Origin: Granulicella sp.
GTDB lineage: Bacteria; Acidobacteriota; Terriglobia; Terriglobales; Acidobacteriaceae
Length of the DNA: 39,431 nucleotides
Assembly (NCBI GenBank): GCA_027452215.1
Contig: DAIDGQ010000013.1
Location: 1-39,431, forward strand
Direction of reading: 5' to 3'
Shown here: piece by piece, positions 16,206 through 25,185 of the stretch
Numbering within the stretch: position 1 is the first letter of the stretch
Layout: every line of letters begins with the position of its first letter
Position numbers and translations under genes: made by a program
Notes under the pieces: model-generated
What the model was told of the DNA's origin: nothing
What the model saw: the letters and a program-made list of their open reading frames with translations, nothing else
The model's database searches: none

Positions 16206-17157
16206 AGAGGAGGCGGCCTTTGGCGTCGAGCATCATGCCTGCCAGGAGCAGGGGCAGATAGATGACGGAGACTTTGAGGAGATGGCGGGCGATGACGCGG
16301 TTGGCGGGGTCCTCGGGATTGCGGGTGATTCGCAGGAACTTGATGGTGGCGACGAGGTAGTAGGCGTCGAGGAGAATGGCAGCGACGGCGTAGGGGATTC
16401 CGGTGACGTGCAGCCAGGTGGGCCAGAGGCTGACCGGGATCATGAGGAGAACATAGAAGAGGGCCTGGATGGCGGAGGAGCGGGCGGCCTCGCGGACGGG
16501 CTGCTGGGTGGAGGTGACGCGGATGCCGGCGTGGGAATAGTCGGCACGGTACATCCAGCCGATGGCCATGAAGTGGGGGAACTGCCAGACAAAGAGGATG
16601 GCGAAGAGCGCCACGGCGGGCCACTCGATGATGCCGCGGGCGGCGGTCCAGCCAATGAGCGGGGGAAGCGCTCCGGGGAAAGCTCCGATGAAGGTGTTGA
16701 GCGTGGTGATGCGTTTGAGCGGGGTGTAGATGGCTATATAGCCGACGGCGGTGAGCAGCGTGAGCAGGCCAGTGATCGGGTTGGTGGCCCAGGCGAGATA
16801 GATGGAGCCTCCGCACACTAGGAAGAACCCGATGGCTAGGCCATGGGCCAGGCCGATGCGATGCTGCGCCATGGGGCGGGCGGCAGTGCGAGGCATGCGG
16901 CGGTCGGAGGTTCGCTCGATGGCCTGGTTGAGCGCGCTGGAGCCGGCAGTGACGAGAGCGATGCCGAAGAGTGCTTTGATAAGCCCGGTCTGGAAGGGGG
17001 AGATGCCAGAGGCGAGCGAGCCGAGATAGAAGCCGGCAGCGGCGGTGATAATGACCATGAGCGAGACGCGCGGCTTGAAGAGGACGAGGTAGTCCGAGAG
17101 CAGCGAGTGGCTGCCGGTGCTCGCGTGGATGGCCGGAGATGTGGCGGTGATGGACAC
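16201..17157 (-). CDS. ctaB: Protoheme IX farnesyltransferase (heme O synthase)
   Basis: Integral-membrane prenyltransferase that adds farnesyl diphosphate to heme b to give heme O for terminal oxidases. The 318-residue product has eight to nine membrane helices and the UbiA-type substrate motif at about residues 77-95 (NQAIERTSDRRMPRTAARP), with Asn, Glu, Asp and Arg residues that bind the magnesium-diphosphate. A second acidic loop follows after GYIAIYTPLKR. The start is a GTG at 17157; no clear Shine-Dalgarno is seen. It heads a run with DUF420, a small membrane protein and a thioredoxin-like protein, a cytochrome oxidase assembly cluster. The oxidase structural genes are not in the window. 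Confidence 0.93.
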   Translation of the reverse strand: MSITATSPAIHASTGSHSLLSDYLVLFKPRVSLMVIITAAAGFYLGSLASGISPFQTGLIKALFGIALVTAGSSALNQAIERTSDRRMPRTAARPMAQHRIGLAHGLAIGFFLVCGGSIYLAWATNPITGLLTLLTAVGYIAIYTPLKRITTLNTFIGAFPGALPPLIGWTAARGIIEWPAVALFAILFVWQFPHFMAIGWMYRADYSHAGIRVTSTQQPVREAARSSAIQALFYVLLMIPVSLWPTWLHVTGIPYAVAAILLDAYYLVATIKFLRITRNPEDPANRVIARHLLKVSVIYLPLLLAGMMLDAKGRLLF

Positions 17158-17266
17158 GACAAGTTAAAGGATAACGTGAGTGGCGGGTGGCGCGTGGGCG
17201 CTCATCGCGCAGATGCGGTGCGATGGAGGGGTGAGGGAAGATATTTGGGTGGGGCGAGAGCGAGGG

Positions 17267-18418
17267 TCAGGCGTTTGGAATGGTGAGTTTGGCGATGGTG
17301 GCTAGCTGCATGAAGCTGGTTCCTTCGTAGATTTTGCCGATTTTGGCGTCACGATAGAGCTTTTCGACAGGGTAGTCCTTGACGAAGCCGGCTCCACCGA
17401 AGACTTCGACGGCGAGGGAGGCGGTGCGCTCGGCGACTTCGGAGGCGAAGAGCTTGGCCATGGCGGCTTCCTTGAGATATTCGGCGCCAGAGTCCTTGAG
17501 GCGTGCAGCGTTATAGACCATGAGGCGGGCGGCTTCGACTTCCATGGCCATGTGCGCGAGCTGGAATTGCATAGCCTGGAACTCGGCCAGCGGCTTGCCG
17601 AACTGTTTGCGCTCGCGGGCGTAGCGAGCGGCATGGCGCCACGCTCCAGCAGCGAGGCCGACGAGTTGCGCGCCGATGCCGATGCGGCCTTCGTTGAGAG
17701 TTTCAATTGCGATCTTGTAACCCTTACCAGGTTCTCCGAGGACATTGGCGGCGGGGATGCGGCAGTTGCTGAAGAGAAGCTCGCAGGTGCTGCTGGCGCG
17801 GATGCCCAGCTTGTCTTCTTTGCGGCCGAGCGTGAAGCCAGGGGTAGATTTGTCGACCAGAAAGCAGGTGATGCCCTTGTAGCCTAGGGCGGGATCGAGG
17901 GTAGCGAAGACGAGGAAGAGGTTGGCTTCGATGGCGTTGGTAATCCAGAGCTTGGAGCCGTTGAGGAGGTAGTCTCCGTCGGGTTGAAGGGCAGCGCGGC
18001 ATTGAAGGGCGAAGGCGTCGGAGCCGCTGGCGGCTTCAGAGAGAGCATATGCTCCGGTGAGGCTTGCGGCGAGCAACGGGAGGTAGTGTTGCTTCTGGCC
18101 CTCGGTTGCCCAGCGCAGGATGGCGCTGACGACGAGGGTGTTCTGGACGTCGATCAGGACGCCGACGGAAGGATCGACGGCAGAGATCTCTTCTACAGCG
18201 AGGACGGCTTCGAAGAGGGTTCCGGCGGGGCCCCCGTAGGCGTTGGGGACCTGAATGCCCATGAGGCCGAGGTCAAAGAGCTTGCGGAGGAGCGCGGGAT
18301 CAAAGGCTTGTTGTTCGTCCATGGGGCGGACGAGGGGAGCTATCTCATTGCGTGCAAAGTCGCGGATGGTGTCGCGGAAAAGAGTCTCGTCGGGGGAGAT
18401 CTGGGTGAGTGCGGGCAT
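17267..18418 (-). CDS. Acyl-CoA dehydrogenase
   Basis: FAD-dependent enzyme that oxidises acyl-CoA to enoyl-CoA, passing electrons to ETF. The 383-residue product has the usual three-domain layout and both family signatures: GAYALSEAASGSDA near residue 130 and the region around QFGKPLAEFQAMQF. The catalytic base is Glu365 in KIYEGTSFMQLATIAK, the position used by short/medium-chain dehydrogenases. Substrate chain length is not predictable. It lies 109 bp upstream of ctaB on the same strand, too far and functionally unlike to be sure of co-transcription. No Shine-Dalgarno is evident at the ATG at 18418. Confidence 0.94.
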   Translation of the reverse strand: MPALTQISPDETLFRDTIRDFARNEIAPLVRPMDEQQAFDPALLRKLFDLGLMGIQVPNAYGGPAGTLFEAVLAVEEISAVDPSVGVLIDVQNTLVVSAILRWATEGQKQHYLPLLAASLTGAYALSEAASGSDAFALQCRAALQPDGDYLLNGSKLWITNAIEANLFLVFATLDPALGYKGITCFLVDKSTPGFTLGRKEDKLGIRASSTCELLFSNCRIPAANVLGEPGKGYKIAIETLNEGRIGIGAQLVGLAAGAWRHAARYARERKQFGKPLAEFQAMQFQLAHMAMEVEAARLMVYNAARLKDSGAEYLKEAAMAKLFASEVAERTASLAVEVFGGAGFVKDYPVEKLYRDAKIGKIYEGTSFMQLATIAKLTIPNA

Positions 18419-18689
18419 ACGACAGATAGTAGACAGCAGCGGATGGACAGTAGGGAAGGGGCGGGCGACTCAAAGCGGGCTCTCGGTGGATATTGCTGTG
18501 GAAATATTGCCGGGTTATACTTCGACTATCGGCAGAGCTGGTGTTTTTCTTGCTGTGCCACGAGTGAGGTTCGTCTTCAGCGTAAGCGTGAAGGATGTCC
18601 AGCTCGGAAGTGGCGGTCCGCCCGGACAGTACGGCGGCGAGACCGGCTGGCGCGCGGTAACACGCGTGCTCCGAAGTTGTGAGATAGCG

Positions 18690-19589
18690 ATGGAGTGGGT
18701 CGTCGCCGATGTCACCAATGTTTTTTTACCATCCGATTGCCTCGTGTGTGGAGCTGCAATGGGCGCTCTCGCGAGGGTTCGAGTTTGTGAGGCCTGCGTA
18801 GCGAGGGTGGGATCGCTGGTGGGAGGCGAGCAGGATATGTTGTGCTCGCGATGTGGGGATGCGCTGGGCATGGAGTCAGCGCGGTTTGCCGCGGCAATGG
18901 GAGTCAGCGAGTGCACGATGTGCAGACTGGCTCCGCCCAAGTTTGACAGGGCTGTGGCCTTCGCCAACTACGACAATGAGATGCGCGAGATGCTGCACCT
19001 GCTGAAATTCAATGGCATGCGCGGCGTAGCGGAGCATGTGCTGGGTGGAGGCATGGCGATCGCAGTGCAGAGGCTAAGGGACGCTGCGGCAAATGAGTTG
19101 GTGGTGATTCCTGTGCCGTTGTTTGCGGCGAGAGAGAAGAAGCGAGGGTTCAATCAGGCGAAGCTTCTCGGAGATGCTGCGGTGAAGCGGCTGAGGCGGC
19201 TGGAGCCGGGGTGGAAGTTGGCTTTGAGGGACGGGATCCTAAAGCGAGTGAAGGATACGAAGGCGCTGTATGACCTGAATCCTGGGCAACGGCGACGGAA
19301 CCTCCAAGGGGCATTTGTCATCACGGACGTCGAGGCGGTGCGGGGCCGCGAGGTGCTGCTGATCGACGACATTATGACGACTGGAGCGACGGCCCGGGAG
19401 TGCGCGAGAGTGTTGAAGCGTGCGGGCGCGGAGAAGGTATGGGTGGTGACGGCGGCGAAGGCGCAGCCGGAGAGTGTTCAGAACGCTGTGCAGCATGAGG
19501 CGGAAGGCTTTGCGATGTGGGATGCGGCTTCAGTGCCGGCGACTCGCGTAGTGGAGCCGTTGGCAGCGAAGCAGCAAAAGTTTTTCTAG
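18690..19589 (+). CDS. comF: ComF family phosphoribosyltransferase-like protein
   Basis: Competence-associated protein of 299 residues. The N-terminal third carries four Cys pairs (C17/C20, C33/C36, C52/C55, C75/C78) forming a double zinc finger. The C-terminal part is a phosphoribosyltransferase-like domain with the PRPP-loop motif [13 protein letters not shown] and the preceding [11 protein letters not shown] segment typical of ComF. ComF works with the helicase-like DprA/RadA side of DNA uptake, and dprA is 6.5 kb away. The ATG at 18690 is chosen; the reading frame is open to 18255, but that would overlap the oppositely oriented acyl-CoA dehydrogenase gene. No enzymatic activity is established for the family. 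Confidence 0.88.
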   Translation: MEWVVADVTNVFLPSDCLVCGAAMGALARVRVCEACVARVGSLVGGEQDMLCSRCGDALGMESARFAAAMGVSECTMCRLAPPKFDRAVAFANYDNEMREMLHLLKFNGMRGVAEHVLGGGMAIAVQRLRDAAANELVVIPVPLFAAREKKRGFNQAKLLGDAAVKRLRRLEPGWKLALRDGILKRVKDTKALYDLNPGQRRRNLQGAFVITDVEAVRGREVLLIDDIMTTGATARECARVLKRAGAEKVWVVTAAKAQPESVQNAVQHEAEGFAMWDAASVPATRVVEPLAAKQQKFF

Positions 19590-19621
19590 GTAGTCGAAGC
19601 GAACATGACCGGAGGATAGGA

Positions 19622-20284
19622 ATGCAGGCTGGCAAATCTAGCGGGACTCGGACGAAACGGGCAGGCAACAGGCACCACACGACGCATCCGGTGGCAGGAA
19701 CGGCGCGGGCCGAGGCCATCGATATTCGCATGGGGACGTTTCGGCAACCAGCAATGCAGACGCCAGTGCTGGTGCTCAATGCGAGCTATGAGCCGATCAA
19801 TATTTGTGGTGCGAGACGGGCGCTGGTACTGGTGCTGAAGGGCGTCGCTCGCACGGAGGAGGAGCAGGGCGCGGTGCTGCATTCACACCGGATGAATCTG
19901 CAGATGCCAAGCGTGATTCGGCTGCTGGAGTACCGGCGGATTCCTCACCAGACGAGGGCGCTGAGCCGCAAGAACATTCTGCTGCGGGATCGCAACACGT
20001 GCCAGTACTGCCAGAAGGTTCTTATCGCTTCGGAGCTCACCTTGGATCATGTTGTCCCGCGGTGTCGCGGGGGGCTATCGACGTGGGAGAATTTGGTGGC
20101 GTGCTGCAGGGATTGCAATCGACGGAAGGGTAGCCTGATGCTGCATGAGTTGACGGATATGAAGTTGCTGCGCGAGCCGCGGCCGTTCTCGCTGCACACG
20201 AGCCGGCACATTATGCGGATGATTGGCAGCGCGGATGCGAACTGGCGGAAGTATCTCTACTTCGAGTCAGAGTCAGCTGCATAG
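19622..20284 (+). CDS. HNH endonuclease family protein
   Basis: The 220-residue product has the compact HNH domain in its middle: C127-x2-C130, then [13 protein letters not shown] with D142-H143, W..N157 and a second pair C162/C165 followed by NRRKG. These hold a structural zinc and the ββα-metal nuclease site. The segment [15 protein letters not shown] at about residues 47-61 is the conserved start of this subfamily, common in many bacterial genomes with no known restriction partner. The ATG at 19622 is chosen because GGAGG lies six bases upstream, which adds a 45-residue basic leader; ATG 19754 would give the usual short form. It follows comF by 32 bp. Confidence 0.88.
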   Translation: MQAGKSSGTRTKRAGNRHHTTHPVAGTARAEAIDIRMGTFRQPAMQTPVLVLNASYEPINICGARRALVLVLKGVARTEEEQGAVLHSHRMNLQMPSVIRLLEYRRIPHQTRALSRKNILLRDRNTCQYCQKVLIASELTLDHVVPRCRGGLSTWENLVACCRDCNRRKGSLMLHELTDMKLLREPRPFSLHTSRHIMRMIGSADANWRKYLYFESESAA

Positions 20285-20298
20285 CAGGTCGGGCTGTA

Positions 20299-21168
20299 TC
20301 AGGGCTGCGGCTTGGAGGCTGGGGGTTGCGGGGTGTCGGGTTTCTGGGCGGGGGTTTTGTTGTCGAGGATTTCGCCATCGTAATGGATGATGACGTTGGT
20401 GTGGAAGCGCTTGTAGTCGGTGTAGCGAACGATGGTGCGGACGTGGACATCCTGCGAAAGTGCTCCGCGCTGTGCGGCGAAGTGCAGCGTGCCCTCGGCT
20501 TTGGTGTAGGTGGGGAACCAGTATTTGCCATCGATCTGCTGGTAGTAGGTGGTGTAGGGAGGGCTTAGGTCTTCGTGACCCGGGCGGGTGTCTTGCGGGA
20601 CGGTGATGCCATTGATGAGGACGATTTCGTTGTCCTCCTGATCAACCCAGACTTTGCCCTGGAAGTAGCGGTGACCCTTTACGAGCTGCTTGGGCTTGAC
20701 GTCGAAGACGTAGGTGTCGAGCTCGTCGACGTGTTGCTTGCCGAGGTAGGTGAGGTCGTAGTCGGGGAGCTCGGGCGCAGTGAGGATGAAGGGGAGGCGC
20801 TTCTCGATGTCGCGGAAGTCGTTCTCGGTCATGATGACGCGCTCGATGGTGTTCTGGGGGGCGAAGGTGACGTGCTCTTCGCGATGGCCGGCTTCGTCGA
20901 AGCTGATGTTGGTGATCTGGTGATACTCGCCGTCGGGGCGACCGGTGTCGTCGGAGATGGTGTCGAACTTTACGTCCTGAACGAAGGTGTACTCATCGCG
21001 CGCGGCGGCGAAGGCGGACTCGCGCTGGCCCATCTTGTCGATGATCTGGGCGACGGTGATGCCGGTGGGCGCGGTGGTATCGAGGGGGCCGAAGCCCTCG
21101 GCTGCGTCCTGAGCGAGGAGAGGGGGTGCGGCGAGGAGGGCGGCGAGGATGAGGAGCTTCGGCGTCAT
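20299..21168 (-). CDS. Exported LolA-like beta-rich protein
   Basis: Predicted periplasmic protein of 289 residues with a clear Sec signal (PKLLILAALLAAPPLLAQ). The remainder alternates hydrophobic and polar beta strands and includes KVWVDQEDNEIVLING, resembling the 'outer membrane lipoprotein-sorting' (LolA/LppX-like) half-barrel that carries lipid or lipoprotein. The C-terminus is a Pro/Gln/Lys-rich tail. The assignment rests on general pattern only. It is divergent from the S9 peptidase (72 bp between starts) and convergent with the HNH gene (14 bp between stops). Alternatives include a generic acidobacterial periplasmic protein of unknown function. Confidence 0.5.
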   Translation of the reverse strand: MTPKLLILAALLAAPPLLAQDAAEGFGPLDTTAPTGITVAQIIDKMGQRESAFAAARDEYTFVQDVKFDTISDDTGRPDGEYHQITNISFDEAGHREEHVTFAPQNTIERVIMTENDFRDIEKRLPFILTAPELPDYDLTYLGKQHVDELDTYVFDVKPKQLVKGHRYFQGKVWVDQEDNEIVLINGITVPQDTRPGHEDLSPPYTTYYQQIDGKYWFPTYTKAEGTLHFAAQRGALSQDVHVRTIVRYTDYKRFHTNVIIHYDGEILDNKTPAQKPDTPQPPASKPQP

Positions 21169-21240
21169 GGTCTGCTGACAGAATAGACGGGGATTGCGTT
21201 GGAAAGGTTGAGGGTGGGGGCAGGGGCGTAAACTGGCGCG

Positions 21241-23565
21241 ATGAGAATGCGGACGATGGCGATGATCGGGCTATTGGCGGGAATGGTTGGTGCGGCGGCT
21301 GCGCAGACGGGCGTGGCGCAGACGGTGGCGGCGAAGGCGAAACGTTCGATGACGTTTGCGGATTTGATGGCGATGAAGCGGGTGAGCGATCCGCAGGTGT
21401 CGGTGAGTGGGAGGTGGGTGCTGTTCTCGGTGACGGATGTGTCGCTGGAGAAGAATACGAAGGTGAATCATCTGTGGGTGGTGCCGCTCAGTGGTGGGGC
21501 GGAACGGCAGGTGACGCCGGGGAGTGGGGAGGGTGAGGGGAGGTTTTCGCCGGATGGGAAGTTTGTGATGTATGCGGCGGGTGGGCAGTTGATGGTGGCG
21601 GCCTGGGATGATGCGGCGGGGACGGTGGGTGTGGGGAGGGCGGTGACGTCGTTGGAGACGGGGGCCGATGGGGGCGTGTGGGCTCCGGACTCGAAGCACT
21701 TTTTGTTTGTGTCGGAGGTGTATCCGGAGTGTGAGTCGAAGCTGCCGATGGGCGTGGAGCGGAATGAGGCCGAGGCGAAGTGCAATGCGGCGAAGGATGA
21801 GGCTGCGGCGAAGTCTCCGGTGAAGGCGCGGATTTTTACGGATTTGCTGTATCGGCACTGGGACCATTATGTGGGGGCGAAGCGGTCACATATTTTTTAT
21901 GGAGACGTGGAGGGTGGGGTGGCTGCGACTCCGGAGGATCTGACGCCCGCGAGTGTGGTGGGGGATCATGTGGCTCCGACGTTTTCGCTGGGTGGGCCGC
22001 TGGGGTACGCGATTTCGCCGGATGGGAGGGAGGTGGCGTATGAGGTGAATCTGGATAAGGTTCCTGCGGAGTCGACCAATAACGATATTTATGTGCTGGA
22101 GGTGGGGGCGGAGCCTGGGACGGCGCGGAAGGTGTCGACGAGTTTGGGGAGTGACGATGGGCCACAGTATTCGCCGGATGGGAAGTGGCTGGCTTGGCGG
22201 TCGCAGAAGAAGAATGGATTTGAGAGCGACAAGTTTGATTTGGTGGTGATGGATCGCGGGACGGGGAAGATTCGGGATTTGACGACGAAGTTTGATAATT
22301 GGGTGGATGAGTTTGTGTGGGGGCCACAATCGAGTTTCCTGCTTTTCACCAACCCGTTTCATGGAGATGAAAGGATCACGGCAGTCAGAGTTCAAAGCGA
22401 TGTAGAGGGCTCAAACGACTTCGAAACGCGAACCAGAACGGATCCGGGCGAGTTCGGAGATCTTAGGATTACCAATGATCTGACTCTGGTTGCGACAAGA
22501 ATGCTCGTCGATCACCCGGGCGATGTAGTTGCGATTCCAGCACAGAATTATGACGCTAATGGAAATTTGGTTGGCACCCAGACTCTCCGCGTACTCACGC
22601 ATTTGAATGATTCGTTGGTGGCTCAGCTTGAGCTGTCGAAGATGGAGGCATTCTGGTTTGCGGGGGCGGGTGGGACGAAGGTGGAGGGGTTTGTGGTGCG
22701 GCCGCCGGGGTTTGATGCGGGGAAGAAGTATCCGGTGAAGTATTTGCTGCATGGCGGGCCGCAGACGGCCTGGGGAGATGCGTGGAGCTATCGGTGGAAT
22801 CCGGAGTTGTTTGCGGCGGATGGGTATGTCGTCGTGATGGTGAATCGGCGGGGGTCGACGGGGTATGGGCAGAAGTTTGTCGATGAGGTGTCGGGGGATT
22901 GGGGTGGGCGCGCTTATGTCGATTTGATGAAGGGGCTCGACTATGCGGAGGCGAAGTATCCGTTCATCGATAAGAATCGCGAGTGCGCGCTGGGGGCCAG
23001 CTATGGCGGGTTCATGGCGGATTGGGTGCTCACGCATACGGACCGGTTCAAGTGCATTGTGACGCATGATGGGATGTATAACCCGCAGAGCGCGTTCGGT
23101 ACGACCGAGGAACTGTGGTTCAACGAGTGGGAGTTCAGGCCGTTAGAGACAGGGATTAGGGAACAGGGATTAGGGATTAAGAGGGGCGATGATGCGGTGG
23201 TGGAGCAGACGAAGCCGGCGCATCCGTGGGATTTTTATGACAGGCCGGCGAGTGAGGATCCGTTCCGGAAGTGGTCGCCGATGATGTTTATTAAGGATGC
23301 GCGGACGCCGACGCTGGTGGTTCATTCGCAGCTTGATTACCGGCTTGATTTGAGCGAGGGGTTGCAGTTGTTTACCGCGTTGCAATTGCTCGGTGTGCCG
23401 AGTGAGATGCTTTCGTTTCCGGATGAGGGGCACTGGATTTTGAAGCCGCAGAACTCGCAGCTTTGGAATGAGACGGTGAGCGATTGGTGCGACCGGTGGA
23501 CGGGGACGAACAAGTATGCCGCGGTGGGGCCGGAGAGAAATCCGAAGATGGCAGGAGGGAAGTAG
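21241..23565 (+). CDS. S9 family peptidase (prolyl oligopeptidase-like)
   Basis: Exported serine peptidase of 774 residues, probably acting as an acylaminoacyl or dipeptidyl peptidase. A signal peptide (MIGLLAGMVGAAAAQ) is followed by a WD/PD40-type propeller with phrases like FSPDGKFVMYAA, YSPDGKWLAWRS and AISPDGREVAYE. The C-terminal alpha/beta-hydrolase domain has the triad S587 (GASYGGF), D699 (HSQLDYRLDL) and H731 (FPDEGHW). Two oddities: the 19-mer repeat is embedded in frame at 23152-23170, encoding a GIREQGLGIK insert near residue 640, and the segment 22325-22625 has markedly lower G content than its flanks. No good Shine-Dalgarno is seen at the ATG. Confidence 0.9.
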   Translation: MRMRTMAMIGLLAGMVGAAAAQTGVAQTVAAKAKRSMTFADLMAMKRVSDPQVSVSGRWVLFSVTDVSLEKNTKVNHLWVVPLSGGAERQVTPGSGEGEGRFSPDGKFVMYAAGGQLMVAAWDDAAGTVGVGRAVTSLETGADGGVWAPDSKHFLFVSEVYPECESKLPMGVERNEAEAKCNAAKDEAAAKSPVKARIFTDLLYRHWDHYVGAKRSHIFYGDVEGGVAATPEDLTPASVVGDHVAPTFSLGGPLGYAISPDGREVAYEVNLDKVPAESTNNDIYVLEVGAEPGTARKVSTSLGSDDGPQYSPDGKWLAWRSQKKNGFESDKFDLVVMDRGTGKIRDLTTKFDNWVDEFVWGPQSSFLLFTNPFHGDERITAVRVQSDVEGSNDFETRTRTDPGEFGDLRITNDLTLVATRMLVDHPGDVVAIPAQNYDANGNLVGTQTLRVLTHLNDSLVAQLELSKMEAFWFAGAGGTKVEGFVVRPPGFDAGKKYPVKYLLHGGPQTAWGDAWSYRWNPELFAADGYVVVMVNRRGSTGYGQKFVDEVSGDWGGRAYVDLMKGLDYAEAKYPFIDKNRECALGASYGGFMADWVLTHTDRFKCIVTHDGMYNPQSAFGTTEELWFNEWEFRPLETGIREQGLGIKRGDDAVVEQTKPAHPWDFYDRPASEDPFRKWSPMMFIKDARTPTLVVHSQLDYRLDLSEGLQLFTALQLLGVPSEMLSFPDEGHWILKPQNSQLWNETVSDWCDRWTGTNKYAAVGPERNPKMAGGK
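23152..23170 (+). repeat. Dispersed 7-bp-unit repeat, copy 3, inside the S9 peptidase gene
   Basis: Same 19-mer as at 5105 and 15551, here extended by one more AGGGATT unit to about 23177. It is read in frame as part of the peptidase and codes for an insert between two conserved segments of the hydrolase domain. Confidence 0.8.
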
Positions 23566-23610
23566 CTGGCTGGAAGGGAAGTATGGGAGTGCAACTGTGA
23601 AGCGTGTGGA

Positions 23611-23643
23611 GGGTCCTTCGACTCCGCTGCGCTCGGGATGACA
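23611..23643 (+). repeat. REP-like element copy A
   Basis: GGGTCCTTCGACTCCGCTGC is followed by GCTCGGGATGACA. A shorter relative (GTCCTTCGCTTCGCTCTAGG, then ATGAC) is at 39318-39344. It lies in the spacer between the S9 peptidase and recX. Elements of this TCCTTCG...GGATGAC kind are widely dispersed in intergenic DNA of some bacteria. Confidence 0.5.
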
Positions 23644-23682
23644 GATTAGTGCAGGGAGGATGGCAATGGCGGGTGTGGCGCG

Positions 23683-24240
23683 ATGACGTTTGGGAAGAAA
23701 AAGAGTTATGGGGCGGGGGGCTTTAGGCCTAAGACTCCGAAGCCTCCGCTGGATGCGCCGGGGTTGCTGGAGTTTGCGGTGCGGTCGCTGAGTTCGAAGA
23801 TGAAGAGCGTGCGCGACTTGCGGCGCCGGATGAGCGATCGTGCGGAGCCGGGGGAGGCGGGCGAGGCTGCGATGGATGCGGTGATTGCGAAGCTGAAGGA
23901 ATTGGGATATCTAAGCGATGAGAGGTTTGCGGCGGACTACACGCGCCTGCGTAAGGAGAATGAGAAGTACGGCAAGCGGCGTGTCCAGCAGGGCCTTATG
24001 CAGAAGGGGATTGCGCAGGAGTTGACGCAGTCCACGCTGGCGACGGCATATGACGAGGTGGATGAGGTGGCGCTCGCGAAAGAGTATGTGGCTCGCAAAC
24101 GAATGAAGAAGCCGGAGGATGAAAAGGCAGTTGCGCGCACGATGCGGAGGCTGGTCGGAGCGGGGTTTTCTACGCGGACGATTTGGAAGGTGCTGCGCGG
24201 TTGGGGCGCGGAGGTGGAAGAAGTGGATCTGGAAGAGTAG
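23683..24240 (+). CDS. recX: Regulatory protein RecX
   Basis: Modulates RecA filament growth. The 185-residue product has a basic, Gly/Lys-rich N-terminal extension of about 25 residues and then the three-helix repeat array of the RecX family: LEFAVRSLSSKMKSVRDLRRR, IAKLKELGYLSDERFAADY, and the later VARTMRRLVGAGFSTRTIWKVL. The segment Y.KRRVQQGLMQKGI is typical. recA is not in the window, although in many bacteria recX follows recA. The start ATG at 23683 is within a run of possible starts (ATG at 23660 region is out of frame). It is followed 3 bp later by the DUF429 gene, so the two are probably co-transcribed. Confidence 0.9.
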   Translation: MTFGKKKSYGAGGFRPKTPKPPLDAPGLLEFAVRSLSSKMKSVRDLRRRMSDRAEPGEAGEAAMDAVIAKLKELGYLSDERFAADYTRLRKENEKYGKRRVQQGLMQKGIAQELTQSTLATAYDEVDEVALAKEYVARKRMKKPEDEKAVARTMRRLVGAGFSTRTIWKVLRGWGAEVEEVDLEE

Positions 24241-24243
24241 ACA

Positions 24244-25185
24244 GTGAAGAGCGAGATGGTTCAGCGGGTGGTGGGGATTGATTGGTCGGGGCGAGTGGAT
24301 GCCGCGGGGCAGCGTCGGCATATCTGGGCGGGAGTTTGGACCGAGGATGCGCGAGGGAACGTGAGCGTGCGGCTGGAGGCCGGACGCACTCGTGAGGAGA
24401 TTGCGGCGTGGTTGATTGAGTTGGCGCAAGAGACTCCCCGGATGGTAGTAGGGTTTGATTTCTGCTTCAGCTTTCCGGCTTGGTTTGTGCGCGATGAGCA
24501 CGGTGTGGCGAGCGCGCCGGAGTTTTGGGAACGGGTGGTGCGCGAGGGCCACGGGGAGAGATGGCTGGCGCGTGGTGCGGAGGATCGACGGTTCTGGGGC
24601 AAGGCTGGCGTGGGCCATCGGGGTGCGCGGCCAGCGGAGTTCTCGGGGGAGCATGTGCATCGGATGCTGCGTGCTACGGACATCGATTGCAAGATTGTTG
24701 CGCAGATTCCTGAGGCAGAACGGCAGGCTCGGGTGAAGGGGATTACGCCGAAGAGCGTGTTTCAGATTGGTGGTGCAGGGAGTGTAGGAACGGCTTCGCT
24801 GCGGGGGTTTCCGCTGTTGTTGCGACTGCGGGAGGCTGGGTTTCGGGTGTGGCCGTTTGATGCGCCGAAGCTGGTTGGAGAGATGGCCTGCCCGCTGGTC
24901 GTCGAGATGTATACGCGGCTGAATACGGGGGCGGTGCGGAAGTCGAATGCGGAGGCGCGGGCGGCGTATCTGCTGAAGAAGCGCAGAGAGTATGCCGCGT
25001 ATGCGGCGCTATCGCGCGGAGTGTTGCAGAGGGCACGTGCGAGTGAGGATGCGTTCGATGCGCTGGTAAGCACAATGGTGATGGCGGAGCGGCGCAAGGG
25101 GTTCGTAAGGCTCCCTAAGCCTCGAGATCCGTTGCATGGGATTGAGGGATGGACGTGGGCTCCTGAGATCAGCGGAGAAGATTGA
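24244..25185 (+). CDS. DUF429 (predicted RNase H-like) protein
   Basis: Predicted nuclease of the RNase H-like DUF429 family, 313 residues from the GTG at 24244 or 309 from the ATG at 24256. Acidic residues in the opening VVGIDWSGRVDAAG and in VVGFDFCFSFP match the family's metal-binding pattern, and the C-terminal SEDAFDALVSTMVMAERR contains the expected D-A-F-D-A-L motif. A true nuclease activity for the family has not been established as far as I know. It follows recX by 3 bp and its 3' end overlaps the convergent mqnA by 17 bp. The GTG start has GGAAGAG six bases upstream. Confidence 0.75.
   Translation: MKSEMVQRVVGIDWSGRVDAAGQRRHIWAGVWTEDARGNVSVRLEAGRTREEIAAWLIELAQETPRMVVGFDFCFSFPAWFVRDEHGVASAPEFWERVVREGHGERWLARGAEDRRFWGKAGVGHRGARPAEFSGEHVHRMLRATDIDCKIVAQIPEAERQARVKGITPKSVFQIGGAGSVGTASLRGFPLLLRLREAGFRVWPFDAPKLVGEMACPLVVEMYTRLNTGAVRKSNAEARAAYLLKKRREYAAYAALSRGVLQRARASEDAFDALVSTMVMAERRKGFVRLPKPRDPLHGIEGWTWAPEISGED

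Noticed and set aside
18255..18689. Upstream extension of comF
   Set aside because: It would overlap the 5' end of the oppositely oriented acyl-CoA dehydrogenase and lacks the comF-type N-terminus, which begins at the zinc-finger region after 18690.
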